A DNA stretch of 64,000 bases. Source: Botryosphaeria dothidea (taxonomy: Eukaryota; Ascomycota; Dothideomycetes; Botryosphaeriales; Botryosphaeriaceae). Location: positions 434,001 to 498,000 of the forward strand of contig WWBZ02000073.1 in assembly GCA_011503125.2 (NCBI GenBank). The letters are read 5' to 3'. A program made the position numbers and the translations under genes. Shown piece by piece: positions 34,674-45,337 of the stretch (position 1 is the stretch's first letter; every line of letters begins with the position of its first letter). The notes below the pieces were generated by a model. It ran no database searches and was not told the DNA's origin. It worked only from the letters and a program-made list of their open reading frames with translations.

Positions 34674-35031
34674 GGACCTTTAATCGAGGATGCAGCTAGG
34701 AAGGCCCATAAAAAAAAACTTGGCCTGCGTCGAACCATCCGTCTGATTTCATTTCACAGCCCCGTTGCCATTTACGCCTAAATGAGTACTTGGAATGCCC
34801 GTCATTACTTCCCACTTGCAAGAGAGTCTAACGGTGCCGTGAAACATTTCTTGCATTACCGAACTATTGAGAATATACAGATGGAGACTCTGAGAAGTGA
34901 AGGAACCGAAGCCGAAGCAGATCGTTGAATCGCCAGGAGCGCCAAGGCTAGATGCTTCCGTAGTATGGGACCGTATTTTGGTGGAACTGATAGGTCCTCC
35001 AAGTCCAAACTCCACGCCAACGATCGGAGTT

Positions 35032-35636
35032 CTACTGGGTCTTGAAGAGCAGAATTGCGCAGTGCCCCAAGTAGAAATAGATGAAATGCTTCGTTTCTGA
35101 AACATAATCAGTCGCAAAGAAGCACACAACGCAGAGTGCTCAGCCTACCATGCGTAACAAAGCTTCCAAAATTCCTGCCGACGATGCAGTGCCAGGTGGC
35201 TCCTCGCTTGTCATCGAACTAAGTTTGGTCAGCTCCCAGCCTTGCCGAAGGAACTTTTACTTCTCTCACCTCTTTCTTGATGTACTGGGCGATGTCCTTG
35301 GGCTAGATTAGCTTGCAACATTTCTCACCTGCAACATGCACGTGAGGTTTACCTTCTCGATGTTGAACTTTTGCATGGCCTCGGTTGCTGTGCGCGAGTC
35401 AGCATGGTAGCTTGCATGCGCGGGGTGATGACCGCTCACCAACTTCAATAGCTTGCTCCTGCATGTCGAGGGTCTGGAATATGATTAGCAAAGAGTGAGA
35501 GGGTGTCTGGAACAAGCGGCATCCTACCATGTCCGCAGACTTGACCTGAGCTGAGCACAACCATCAGCGCGAGCTTCACGACATGTAAAAGGGGCGGCTT
35601 ACCCTCCAGCTTCTCGGGGTTCTTTTCGTTGGCCAT
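35032..35636 (-). CDS. DYN2: Dynein light chain LC8 type
   Basis: Seven exons (35636-35603, 35550-35528, 35473-35440, 35387-35353, 35296-35270, 35218-35149, 35096-35032) splice to 95 aa with the frame closing at TAG 35034-35032. No single exon encodes more than about 24 residues, so no open frame of normal size is visible. The assembled protein has the LC8 hallmarks: [49 protein letters not shown] and the terminal [17 protein letters not shown]8 is a dimeric hub that binds the dynein intermediate chain and many other partners in the cytoplasm. Introns are 51-56 nt. The gene shares a 337-bp divergent promoter with MRD1. All six introns are GT-AG; the acceptor of exon 5 (cccaag) is the least typical. 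Confidence 0.93.
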
Positions 35637-35973
35637 GGTGATGACGCAGTGCGCTGTGGAGCGGACGGGGAGTGTGGAACGATTAAGGGCGGGAGAGGAG
35701 CGGCGATATGGAAAGAGATGGAAAGAGAAGGCCGAGCTGATTGGTCAAATATCGTGCTGGTCTCCGGATGGGTCTGTCCGGCATGTGAGGAAGGGGGATT
35801 ACGACCGGCAGGCGGTCAGCGGGCGCTTGTGGTCGGCGCTTCCGTGGCCCGACTGGCCCGTGCGAGCCAGAAGTTTTTCCCTTGCACGTCGACATTCGTG
35901 CGACTGTTTACGCCCACGCACAATACACAAAAAACTGCACGCGCCGGCTGCCCGCGCCTGCGCTCTCAGCAGC
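35637..35973. promoter_or_regulatory. Divergent promoter between LC8 and MRD1 genes
   Basis: 337 bp separate the two start codons, which point away from each other, so both promoters and leaders must fit here. No specific factor site is claimed. Confidence 0.6.
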
Positions 35974-38739
35974 ATGGCTTCCTCGCGCATTTTCGTCAGG
36001 AACCTGCCCCCGACCCTCTCCGAGGCCGACTTCCGCAAGCACTTTGCGCAGCGGGATGCCGTCACGGATGCGAAGCTGCTGGGCCACCGCCGCATTGGCT
36101 ATGTCGGCTTCAAAACACCAGAGGCCGCTGAGAAGGCCGTCAAGTACTTCAACAAGACATTCATTCGAATGTCGAGAATAGGCGTCGAGTTAGCCAGACC
36201 CGTAAGACCCGCCTCTCGTCTCCGCGCAAGATTTTGCTAACCCACAAATCCCAGGTCGACGAAGCCCCACAGCCGAGAAATCGAAAGCGTGCCCCTACTA
36301 CGGCTGTACCCGCACAAGACAATTACTTGAATGACTCAAGACCTGTGGACGAGAACTCGCTGAAGCGCAAGAGGGGCGTCGACGATGCTGTGGAGGCCGA
36401 CCCCAAGCTCAAGGAATTCATGGAGGTCATGAAGCCGGTCTCCAAGAACAAAACTTGGGCGAACGATGACATGCAAGTCGACCAGTCGACCATGGCTGAG
36501 GGGAGCGCCAAAGTCGAGCCTGTCCAGGTTACCGAAGCCGAGAGCGATGATGAGTACCAGACCGTGCAGAAGAAGCCCAGACGCTCTGAGTCGATCCCTG
36601 CAGCTGAAACGTCTGATGTCACGACGCAAGCCAACCAACCATCGGGGGAAAGCTCCCCCGAAGACCAACAAGCCAACGAGGATGATGAGCCTCAAGGCGA
36701 GATGCACCCCATGTCAGACATGGACTGGTTGCGTTCAAGAACAAACAAGACGCTGGAGGTGGTCGAGGATGACGAGGAAGAGCTCGCATATCGTCCCAAG
36801 CCTCCTGAAAAGGAGGACTCCAGCGCCTTGAAAGATGACAAGCCGGAGCCGGAAGCCAATGCTCAACAACAAGCTTCGGGTGGCGGTGCAGCCACTGAAA
36901 AAACCGAGACCCAGGTCAGCACTGAGATCGAAAGTATCCGTCAGACCGGGCGCCTCTTCCTGCGGAATTTGCCTTACGATGTTTCGGAGGATGATCTGCG
37001 GGACTATTTCAACTCCTTCGGAACCCTGCAAGAGGTAAGCTTTTCAACATTCTTTCTTCCCTGCATGCCTCTCTCCGTGATGAACACCAGATAGGGACAA
37101 CCGATGCGAAAGCATTTGAGGAGACCCTGGGAGAATATTTTAGTAGATGCTTCTCATTTTCTGAACTGGCACAAGGCTTTGTTTCCCACAACAATCGTTG
37201 GCACTTCGCACTGCAGCTGCTAATATGCCATCATAGGTCCACGTCCCGCTCGACCCTAAAACGGGGAAGGGCAAAGGCTTTGCCTACGTTCTCTTCGAGG
37301 AACCTGACGATGCCGTCGAGGCCTATGAGGATCTCGACGGCAGAATTTTCCAAGGTCGTCTTCTCCACATCATTCCTGCTGCGGCAAAACGGGAGAGCAA
37401 ACTGGATGAGTTTGCCATCTCCAAGTTACCGATAAAACAGCAGAGGCGGATCCAACAAAAGGCGCAAGCCGCGACGGCCACATTCAATTGGAACTCTTTG
37501 TATATGAACGCCGATGCTGTCATCTCTTCTGTCGCCGATCGTCTAGGGGTTAGCAAGTCAGACGTGCTTGATCCTACCTCATCAGATGCAGCGGTCAAGC
37601 AAGCCCATGCAGAAACACATATCATCCAGGAGACGAAAGCGTACTTTTCGCAGAACGGTGTCGATCTCGATGCCTTCAAGCAAAAGGTCCGGGGTGATAC
37701 TGCCATCTTGGTGAAGAATTTCTCCTACGGGACCAAGCCAGACGAACTCAAGAAGATGTTTGAGGAGCACGGCACTGTTACCCGCTTCCTCATGCCTCCC
37801 AGTGGAACAATTGCCATTGTGGAGTTTGCACAAGCTCCCCAGGCCAGGGCCGCTTTTGCATCGCTCGCTTATCGGAAAGTCAAGGATTCAATCCTTTTCC
37901 TTGAGAAGGCTCCGAAGGATCTTTTCAAAGCAGGCATTACTCCGCAGGCTATGCCTACTGCTGTTGCTTCCGCGGCTGAAGGCAAGGCTAAGTTGGCAGC
38001 ATCTGACCTTCTCGCCAAGGAGGCGTCACCTGAACAGGTCGACACCTCTACCCTCTACGTCCGGAACTTGAACTTCTCCACGACATCTCAGCGTCTGACA
38101 GAAGTCTTCCGGCCTCTCGATGGATTCGTGTCTGCACGGGTGAAGACCAAGACCGATCCGAAGAAGCCGGGACAGGTTCTGAGCATGGGCTTCGGTTTCC
38201 TTGAGTTCCGAGCCAAGGAGCAAGCCCAGGCTGCCCTCGCCGCGATGGACGGTTACAACCTCGATGGTTACCAGCTGATGATTAAGGCGTCCAACAAAGG
38301 TCTCGATGCCGCTGAGGAGCGGCGCAAAGAGGATAAGGCAAAGAAGGCAGCTGGTCGGCAGACCAAAGTCATCATCAAAAACCTGCCGTTCGAGGCAACC
38401 AAGAAGGACGTACGTGCTCTATTTGGAGCCTACGGACAGCTCCGCTCGGTGCGCGTACCTAAGAAATTCGACGCCTCAGCGAGGGGTTTCGCGTTTGCCG
38501 ATTTCACCACTCCTCGCGAGGCGGAGAACGCCATGGACGCGCTGCGCAATACCCACTTGCTTGGCCGCAAATTGGTCCTGGATTTCGCTGCTGAAGATCC
38601 GGATGACGCTGAAGAAGAGATTGCCAAGATGCAGAAGAAAGTTGGCACGCAAGTCAACAAGGTCGCCCTGCAAAAGCTCACGGGTGCCGGAAGAAAGAAA
38701 TTTAATGTCGCAGGCACTGATGAGCTCGAAGAAGCTTAA
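35974..38739 (+). CDS. MRD1: Multiple RNA-binding domain protein Mrd1
   Basis: Exons 35974-36201, 36255-37034 and 37237-38739 give 836 aa. Five RRM domains can be read: RRM1 at residues 5-75 (RIFVRNLP, RIGYVGFKT), an acidic linker to about 310, RRM2 around 310-395 interrupted by the second intron (RLFLRNLPYDV, GKGFAYVLF), RRM3 near 490-560 (AILVKNFSYG), RRM4 near 606-690 (TLYVRNLNFS, GFGFLEF) and RRM5 near 712-790 (VIIKNLPFEA, GFAFADF). This number, order and spacing is that of Mrd1, a nucleolar U3-snoRNP-associated factor needed for early 18S rRNA processing cuts; RBM19 is the animal counterpart. The first exon ends exactly after RRM1. Together with ROK1 it is the second 40S-assembly gene in the window, but the two are not adjacent. 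Confidence 0.94.
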
Positions 38740-39721
38740 GATGGTAAAAGAGACGAGGATCCCAAGGATTTTGCCTAAGCGGCCCTTTGCCCGTTGTCCG
38801 CGTCGCCCCCTTGCTTCTTCGGCGAAACGCGATCTCGAGCGCGCCACTCTGGTTTGCTGCCCCCTTGGAGGACTGATTCCCGTTGCCTGGGACCGCCACT
38901 GGCAGACATGACAGCACGATCTCTTCTCGGTAGCGTTCGGCCGAATTTCAGTTGCAGGTGGGAGCCGTCTTGAACCTTTTTCTACCGCGTCTGTGAAAAC
39001 CTTGCTGCGACTGATGTCTTAGGCGCGCGTATCCTCCACGCCAAACAGAAATCAAGGGCCATGACGCCTAGCAAACCAATTTCTTTCTGAACTCACACGC
39101 TAACCTCCGTCGCATTCCTGTCGAAAGACTCGGCTCAACTGCCGCAGCGAAGCCCGCAGAGTGGGTGTGAAGAACATTCCTCGCATAGGCTACATCCCTG
39201 GCACCGCGAGAGGGGTCTCAACTCACCAGAAAGAATATCTCTGGGGGCGAAAGGCCCGGCCAGCCCTTGCTTATCAGGCTAACATGATAGAATAGAAGGA
39301 AGTCAGCATTCTTCTAGTAGTCCAATCTATGAAAATCAGACAAGAACGTCAACAAACGATGATGAAATTCAGCCAATCCCGTCGCGCCGTGAATCTTGGG
39401 TAGAATTGGCTTTCCTTATGTCATTGATCGACCCACGCCTCTCCTGCCGGCCGTTTCCATGGTGCCCTGTGGCATTGTTCGACGACGAGGCTCCTTTCTG
39501 AGTCCATACCCAGCCTTCCTATAAACAACAGGTCACTTCTCTTGCATTCCCACACCCGCCGCATACATTCTCTTTCTCTGTCAAGTCATTCCTTTGGTCC
39601 AGCTCTCTACGTTCCTTCGTCTTTGACTGCTCTGTTCGAAAGAGCAAAGCCCAGCATCCAGACATTCTTACTTTTGAACCCTCATTCTTACCCTACCGCG
39701 CGGCATTCCCGAAACCTCATA
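38740..39721 (+). promoter_or_regulatory. abaA upstream region with a cluster of CATTCY sites
   Basis: Nine forward CATTCY motifs (the AbaA response element of Aspergillus) start at 39113, 39175, 39307, 39545, 39566, 39587, 39663, 39683 and 39704; six fall within about 165 bp just upstream of the abaA start. I saw no copies in the opposite orientation here. One AGAGGGG at 39209-39215 fits the BrlA element (C/A)(G/A)AGGG(G/A). The region also includes the 3' flank of MRD1 at its left end. Confidence 0.6.
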
Positions 39722-42314
39722 ATGGATAGAAGCTCATGCATCTTACCATCCAACGCTCCATCACTTCACGACAGCATCATCGACGACATAGGAGTTGCGA
39801 GGCCGATCTTGCAGGAGCGTTGCAGCAACCGGCAACAGGACTTTCTGGATGCCGACCACCGCAAGCATGGGCTCTATCAGCCTACCGAGAACTTTTACAA
39901 CGGTGCAGCACAAGGCTACCTAGCATCGTCACAGAGTTCGCATGCCAGCTATGCTGCCTCAAGCTGGCTGGCCGACGAGGACGAGCGGGTCAGACAAGAG
40001 GCAGCTCGCTTGTGGCGAATGCTGTCCCGGTCGGACGCCTATCGCAAGTACCGAGCACGACAGCCCAAGGACTGCAGAGAACAAGACCAGAAATGGCCCG
40101 AACACATGGAGTTGGCCTTCTTCTCAGGTAGGACGCTCTGCTCGCCGGTCATCTGAGCCAATCAGAATTATCGTGGCACTGACGTGTTCTTGCATTGCAG
40201 CATTGGTGAAGTATCCGCCAATGGGCCGCCGCAAGCAAATGCATGAGGGGAAACCCCGCGGACGCAACGAGCTTATAGCATATGCCATCGAGAAGTGGAC
40301 CGGTGAGGCTCGGTCGAGGAAGCAGGTCTCGAGTCACATCCAGGTGCTGAAGCCGCTCTTCAAGGAGTATCCGAAGAGTGAGTATACCTGTCCTGTTCAG
40401 CCTCGTCTCCCATCTGCGGCTTTACTGACCCAGCTAGTCATGAGATACATGTCAAAGGAGGATCTTGACCACCGGCGACATCACCGAAATCACTCTAACG
40501 ACATGCTGCGACGACGTTTTGGTGCATCGACCAGCATGCGTCCTCTGGACTTCAACTCCATAGACCAAGGCTCGATATATGCACCGCAGCAACACACTAC
40601 ACTCCCACCGCCTCGTCAAATGCTGTCATCAAGCCCTGCACTGGTACCCGCATGCTTCGAGATGAACGCTCGGGACACCACCTCCGATCCTCCACGCTCC
40701 CTCCACTGCTTCACGCGCTTTCACAAGCGTGCGGAGCAAGCTCCGCTGTACATCTCTGACCTACAAGACCAGACTCTCACCATACCAAAGCACCTCCGTG
40801 ACATGCTAGATGACAAGGAGTCGCTAATAAATTGCGATGTCATTTTGGCAGAATCGAGCATCGAGCTGATGGCGATGCACGCTCCCGGCGATAGTACGGA
40901 ACTCGGGATCCAGATCGAGTTCAACAGCAGCTACGAGTACGCGCATTACGACCACTTTGAGTCTCACACCCGATTTTACACTGGTGACGACCTTGCAACA
41001 GAACCGAAAAGCGTGCTCGGTTACGATTCGCATTACAAACGATTACACGCTGTAGCCGGGACCTTTGGCAGCGGATTCTGGGCGAGTAAGCTCGGTGAGC
41101 TATCACTGATAATGAGAAAAGCATACAAGAAGAAGGGAGATCTGGTTCCTGCACGGGGGGCTGTCCAAGCTGATGACGAGCGGCTTCAACAAGCCCGCGA
41201 ACATGCGAACCAGACACTCAAGGCACTCAGTGCCGTTCAGGAGATCTTTGCGGTTCCTCGTGGTAGCATCGCAGCCTCTACCGGATACGGTGCGGAACTT
41301 CCCACAACGGAGCGGGTTCTCGTCGTCGGGTGGACATTCCGACACGCGGATGCTGGAGAAGTTGGGGCAACAACCTGGCGCCGCATCGTCCTTCCGCACC
41401 AGCAGTCATCCAAGGAAGAGTCTTCCCTAAAAGATGAATCCCAGGCCTCTTTCATGAGCAGTAGCAATGCTCTCAAACAGGAATCCAACCCATACGGCGG
41501 CCTCACCCTCGAAACGATGCCAGGCAGCGGCCTCATCACGCCCAGCACCTCAACCCACCCATCCTTCGACGCCTCGGCCCACAACGGCGGCTTCGACCTC
41601 GATTCCCTCTCCTCCATCAGCGGACCTTTCTCCACCGGCTCAGTTGCCCTGCCTCTCTCCGCCGCCTCCTCCACCGCCCCATCCTCCCTCCACCACTCAC
41701 AACACCAGCATGGACACCACCACAACCTCCACAACCCCATCTCCTCCACCACCACCACCGACCTCGTCGGCAGCCTCAGCCAGCAAGCGGCTCCTCCACC
41801 TGCCCATGTCGACCACAACGCCCTCGACTTCGGCGGCGGCCAGATCAACGTCTGGATGGAGCCGTCCGTCTCGATGCAGGGCTACTACGACATCTCCGCC
41901 TCCCAGCCCTCGCCGCTCGACACCCATCACCACCACCACCAACACCATCACAACCACCACGCCTTGTCCATCGCCGGCAACCCCAGCCACCCGCCCCCGC
42001 AGCCGCCACATACCCCCGTCAGCTACGGCGACGCGGGCCTCCAGGCGTACAACCCGAGAGGCAGTTGGGGCGGGTTTGGCGGGCTGTTGGAGGAGGGATG
42101 GGTGCCGCCGCCTCCGCCGCCGCCGCCGAATGCGTCGAGCGGTGGTGGTGGTGGGTACGGGGATGGTGGGTATAGCGCGGGTGGGGGGAAAGACGAGGAT
42201 GGGATGAGGGGGAAGCATGGGCATTATTTGGATGATGGGGGCGCGGGGGGAGGGCAGGGTGGGGCTGGAGGGTATCATGGTGGGAGGAGGGATAGTGGGA
42301 TGTTGGGGCTGTAA
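39722..42314 (+). CDS. abaA: Conidiation regulator AbaA (TEA/ATTS transcription factor)
   Basis: Exons 39722-40127, 40201-40377 and 40438-42314 give 819 aa. The TEA/ATTS DNA-binding domain spans about residues 125-205 and is assembled over both introns: [59 protein letters not shown]. This is the hallmark of AbaA, the factor that acts after BrlA in the conidiation cascade, drives phialide differentiation and binds CATTCY. A central region ([13 protein letters not shown] onward) is conserved-looking. The last 300 residues are low complexity: Ser/Thr/Pro, poly-His, poly-Pro and Gly-rich, compatible with an activation domain. The ATG at 39722 is the first in frame after upstream in-frame codons without a better context; the upstream region carries many candidate autoregulatory sites. 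Confidence 0.93.
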
Positions 42315-43365
42315 GAGTTTCTCTCGTGAGGAAGAGAAGGACTTGAGGGATGAAATCATGGCGATGATGATTTGATGCAACAACGAAGGGGAGGGGAACC
42401 AACCCCAGGACGCTCGTTGACTTGACTGACTGACCGGCACTGACTGATTTGTTGTTGAAAGCCTGGACCCGACACGTTTTACCCGCTACAACTGTTTATT
42501 TTATATGCGCTACCCGCATGACCTTAACCGCTCGCTACCTGGTAATTTGCGTAGTTGGCTCTTGGTCCTTATATACCCCCCAGCCCTCGACCTTAGCCAC
42601 ACTCTTTCCCATCCGGAAAAAAAAGTTTGCTTCGCAGCAGTCTCTTCATTTTTTAACATTGTTCGGCTTGTTCACATTCGCTTTTTCTTTTTCGATTTCA
42701 AGTACCTTTTTATAGTAGGTAACTTATCGGAAGGACTCCCCTAATTTGAAAAATATGATTATTCGCTGTCATTATTTCGGTGCTCTGTGTTTCTGTTCTG
42801 TGTACTGTCGTACGATGCTATTTTCTAATCATCCCTTCAGGTCAGCAGACGGCGAATGCACAAGTCTTGGATACTGTTGTGGGACTTGAAGTGTCTGGAA
42901 TGTATCGATCACATGCTATGTGTACGCTTTACTATAAACACGAGTGATGTAATGTGCCCCGCAGTTCATGTCCCACCGTTGACGGTGACAAGGAACGGGA
43001 TTGCTACAGAACGTGTAAGCAATGCTTCCTTTCTTGATGTTTACCCTGGTTTCCCGAGATCATCATGTTTATGTGGTTTTATCTCCATGACACCTACGAG
43101 TCAGGAGAAAGCACCGTTTAGTCCAACTCCGGCTAAGCAAACGCCCTCAGAAGTCTGCACTCCAAAGATTTGCACAAAATGGAGCCGCTGCACACCGTGA
43201 ACGCAAAATAGTGAAGGAGAGACCCTCGGGATCTCTGAGCACGCAAACGCGGCCCGCGGCTATACAGTGGCCCCACACCGGCCCCATGCAAAACGCAAAG
43301 AAAAAAAAAGGGCAAAAAAGATAGCTTGCTAACTAGTCTGAGACTGGTAAAGCTATTGAATTCCT
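42315..43365. other. Intergenic region between abaA and the tRNA-Thr gene
   Basis: About 1 kb. The first part is abaA 3' flank; 42.4-42.8 kb is T-rich. No gene is supported. A run of six A at 43314-43319 is a T run on the minus strand, about 47 bp past the tRNA, and can serve as a Pol III terminator. Confidence 0.5.
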
Positions 43366-43525
43366 TGCAGCTTCTGTGGATCGAACACAGTACCTCCAGA
43401 TACCGCACAGATGATGCTTTGGGCTGAAGTGAACTTCAGTCTGGGTGAACGTTAGTGATGATGTCGAGGGCTGGCGTGGTGAGAAGGCTACGAACCTGGC
43501 GCTCTCCCAAGTGAGCTAAAGCTGC
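43366..43525 (-). tRNA. tRNA-Thr (anticodon CGT) with an 87-nt intron
   Basis: Read on the minus strand, the 5' exon (43525-43489) and 3' exon (43401-43366) form a full cloverleaf. The acceptor stem GCAGCTT/AAGCTGC is a perfect 7 bp; the D stem GCTC/GAGC is perfect; the anticodon stem CCAGG/TCTGG closes with one G-T pair. The loop reads TT-CGT-A before the intron and A after it. The T arm CTGTG-TTCGATC-CACAG is perfect, and the discriminator is A. The anticodon CGT reads Thr ACG; G1-C72, C2-G71 and G35-T36 fit threonine identity. The intron (43488-43402) is inserted one base after the anticodon, the canonical site. Internal A and B boxes are TAGCTCACTTGG and GTTCGATCC. Confidence 0.85.
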
Positions 43526-43866
43526 TATTGGTTGGTAGAAATACAAATCACATTGCCTTTGTATGTTTCGTTGCAAAAAGTGGAATTGAGCGTGAAAATG
43601 CAGGAGTGGGAGCTGTGATTTTCTTTTTCACTCGTGGTGTGGCGCACGTGACAGCCCGCAACGCGTTTGCTCACGCCTCACGCGCGTCCGCCAGTCAACC
43701 CCGCCGCGCATGCACACGGAAACATTTCGCGCTCACTCCAGCACCCACGCAGACTCTGCGCTCGCGCATCGATCGAAACACAGCGCCCGGCACTCACGCA
43801 ATTGAGGAAACAACCGCGGCCTGGGCCCTTTTTTTCCCGCAACCCTCCGCGACAACAAAAAAAGCC

Positions 43867-45337
43867 ATGGCCTCCGGCGCCTTCCCCCAGACCTTCCCCG
43901 GCCTGGGCCACCACCACGCGCAGAGCATCGAGGACTTCGAGGCCCAGATGGCCGCCGCCAAGCAGCTGCTCCTGCCGCCCTCCTCCCCCAGCGGCGGCGC
44001 CGCCGAAACCGCCTACGCCACCCCGCCCTTCTCGAGCCAGTCGTCCCAGCCGCGCGCCGACGACGGCCACCCGCCGCTCAAGGCCGGCCGCGCGTGGTCG
44101 AGCGAGGCGGTCGCCGCGTTCAACAACCTGTGCCTCAAGAACGCGGTCGCGAACGCGTTCGAGTACGCGCAGTGCCGCGAGATTCCGCCGGGGTGGGCGG
44201 TGGTGCTGCGGTTCGGCTTCTACGGGACGCTGGAGGGCGGGGCGGAGGGCGAGCGGTTTGAGGTGAGCCTGGCCGGGCCGTACGGCAGCAAGAAGGAGGC
44301 GAAGGCGGCGGCGGCGGAGGAGGGGTTGAGGGTGCTGGGCGAGGCGGTTGCGAGGCGGGGCGCGCCGGGGAAGAGGAAGAAGCCGTCCGGGGACGCCGAG
44401 ATGCGCGATGCCGAGAGCGAGGATGAGAATGAGAATTGGGTGGGGCTGCTGGGCGGTATGGCGCTGTCCTTGCCTTTCGTGTGTTGGGTTTGGAATCCCT
44501 TGTGCTGACGGTCGTTGCTGCCAGAGTACTGCCAGGCCGAAGACAAACCCCGGCCCCTCTTCCAGGAATTCAGCCTCGGCGCCAACTACTCGATGGAGTG
44601 CATCATGCAAGGGGACCGCCCGGACGAGCCGTTCGGCGGCCGCAACGTGCTCTTCAACAGCAAGAAGGCGGCCAAGACCAACGCCGCCCGCGACGCCGTG
44701 CGCTGGCTGCGCGAGCAGGACCGCATGCCCAAGAAGGGCCACCCCACCAAGAAGAAGATGAAGGCCGCCCAGCTCGCCGCCGGCGGCGCGACTACGACGC
44801 CTCGGTTCAGCTCCGCCGGCGAACTGGGCCCGCTCCCGACCCCAATGCCCCTCGGCGGCGACGCCGGCGCCGCCGGCGCGGCAACTTCGAACGCACCCAG
44901 CGGCTCTGATAGTGACGGCTCGTCCGGCTCGCCGGACCAGAAAGACCGCAGTCCCGGAGAGCAAGTCATGAGTACGTCTCCCCCCACCCACCCTCCTCTC
45001 CATCTCGCAAAAAAACAGCAGAAATAACAACCAAAAAGTCCTCTGCAGCAAGCTCGGCTGCGCTCAGCCCATCTACAAGATCACGCCCGACCCGCGTGTG
45101 CCCTCCATGTGGTCGGGCGCGGCCTACTTCCCGCACGACCCGGCCGTGGCCAGCCCGGGCCAGCCGATCGGGGAAGTGTGCAATATTTACGGCAAGAAGA
45201 AGGCGCGCGAGGAAGTCGCGCGGAAGGTGCTCAAGCACCTCAAGGTCAAGAGGGCGGAAAGGCAGAAGGTCGCGGACAGCGTTCTGGCGGGCGCCGGCGT
45301 CATAAGGACGGAGATGATGGGGTCGCCGGCGGTGTGA
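43867..45337 (+). CDS. Protein with three dsRNA-binding-motif-like modules
   Basis: Exons 43867-44455, 44525-44971 and 45039-45337 give 444 aa. Three segments have the dsRBM pattern (alpha, three strands, alpha with KKxA): module 1 around residues 80-162 (FNNLCLKNAVAN, GPYGSKKEAKAAAAEEGLRVL), module 2 around 193-274 (LLGEYCQAEDKPRPLFQEF, NSKKAAKTNAARDAVRWL), and module 3 at the C-terminus (LCSKLGCAQPIYKI, YGKKKAREEVARKVLKHL). The second intron falls between modules; its acceptor (ccaaaaag) was chosen because it restores a dsRBM-like start. No RNase III or deaminase domain is visible. It probably binds structured RNA; its role is unknown. The first intron (69 nt) has a gtatgg donor. A tRNA gene lies divergently upstream. 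Confidence 0.72.

Noticed and set aside
43678..45051. A 457-codon minus-strand open frame
   Set aside because: It is antisense to the dsRBM-like gene in very GC-rich DNA; no domain, and the plus-strand gene explains the sequence with matching splice sites.
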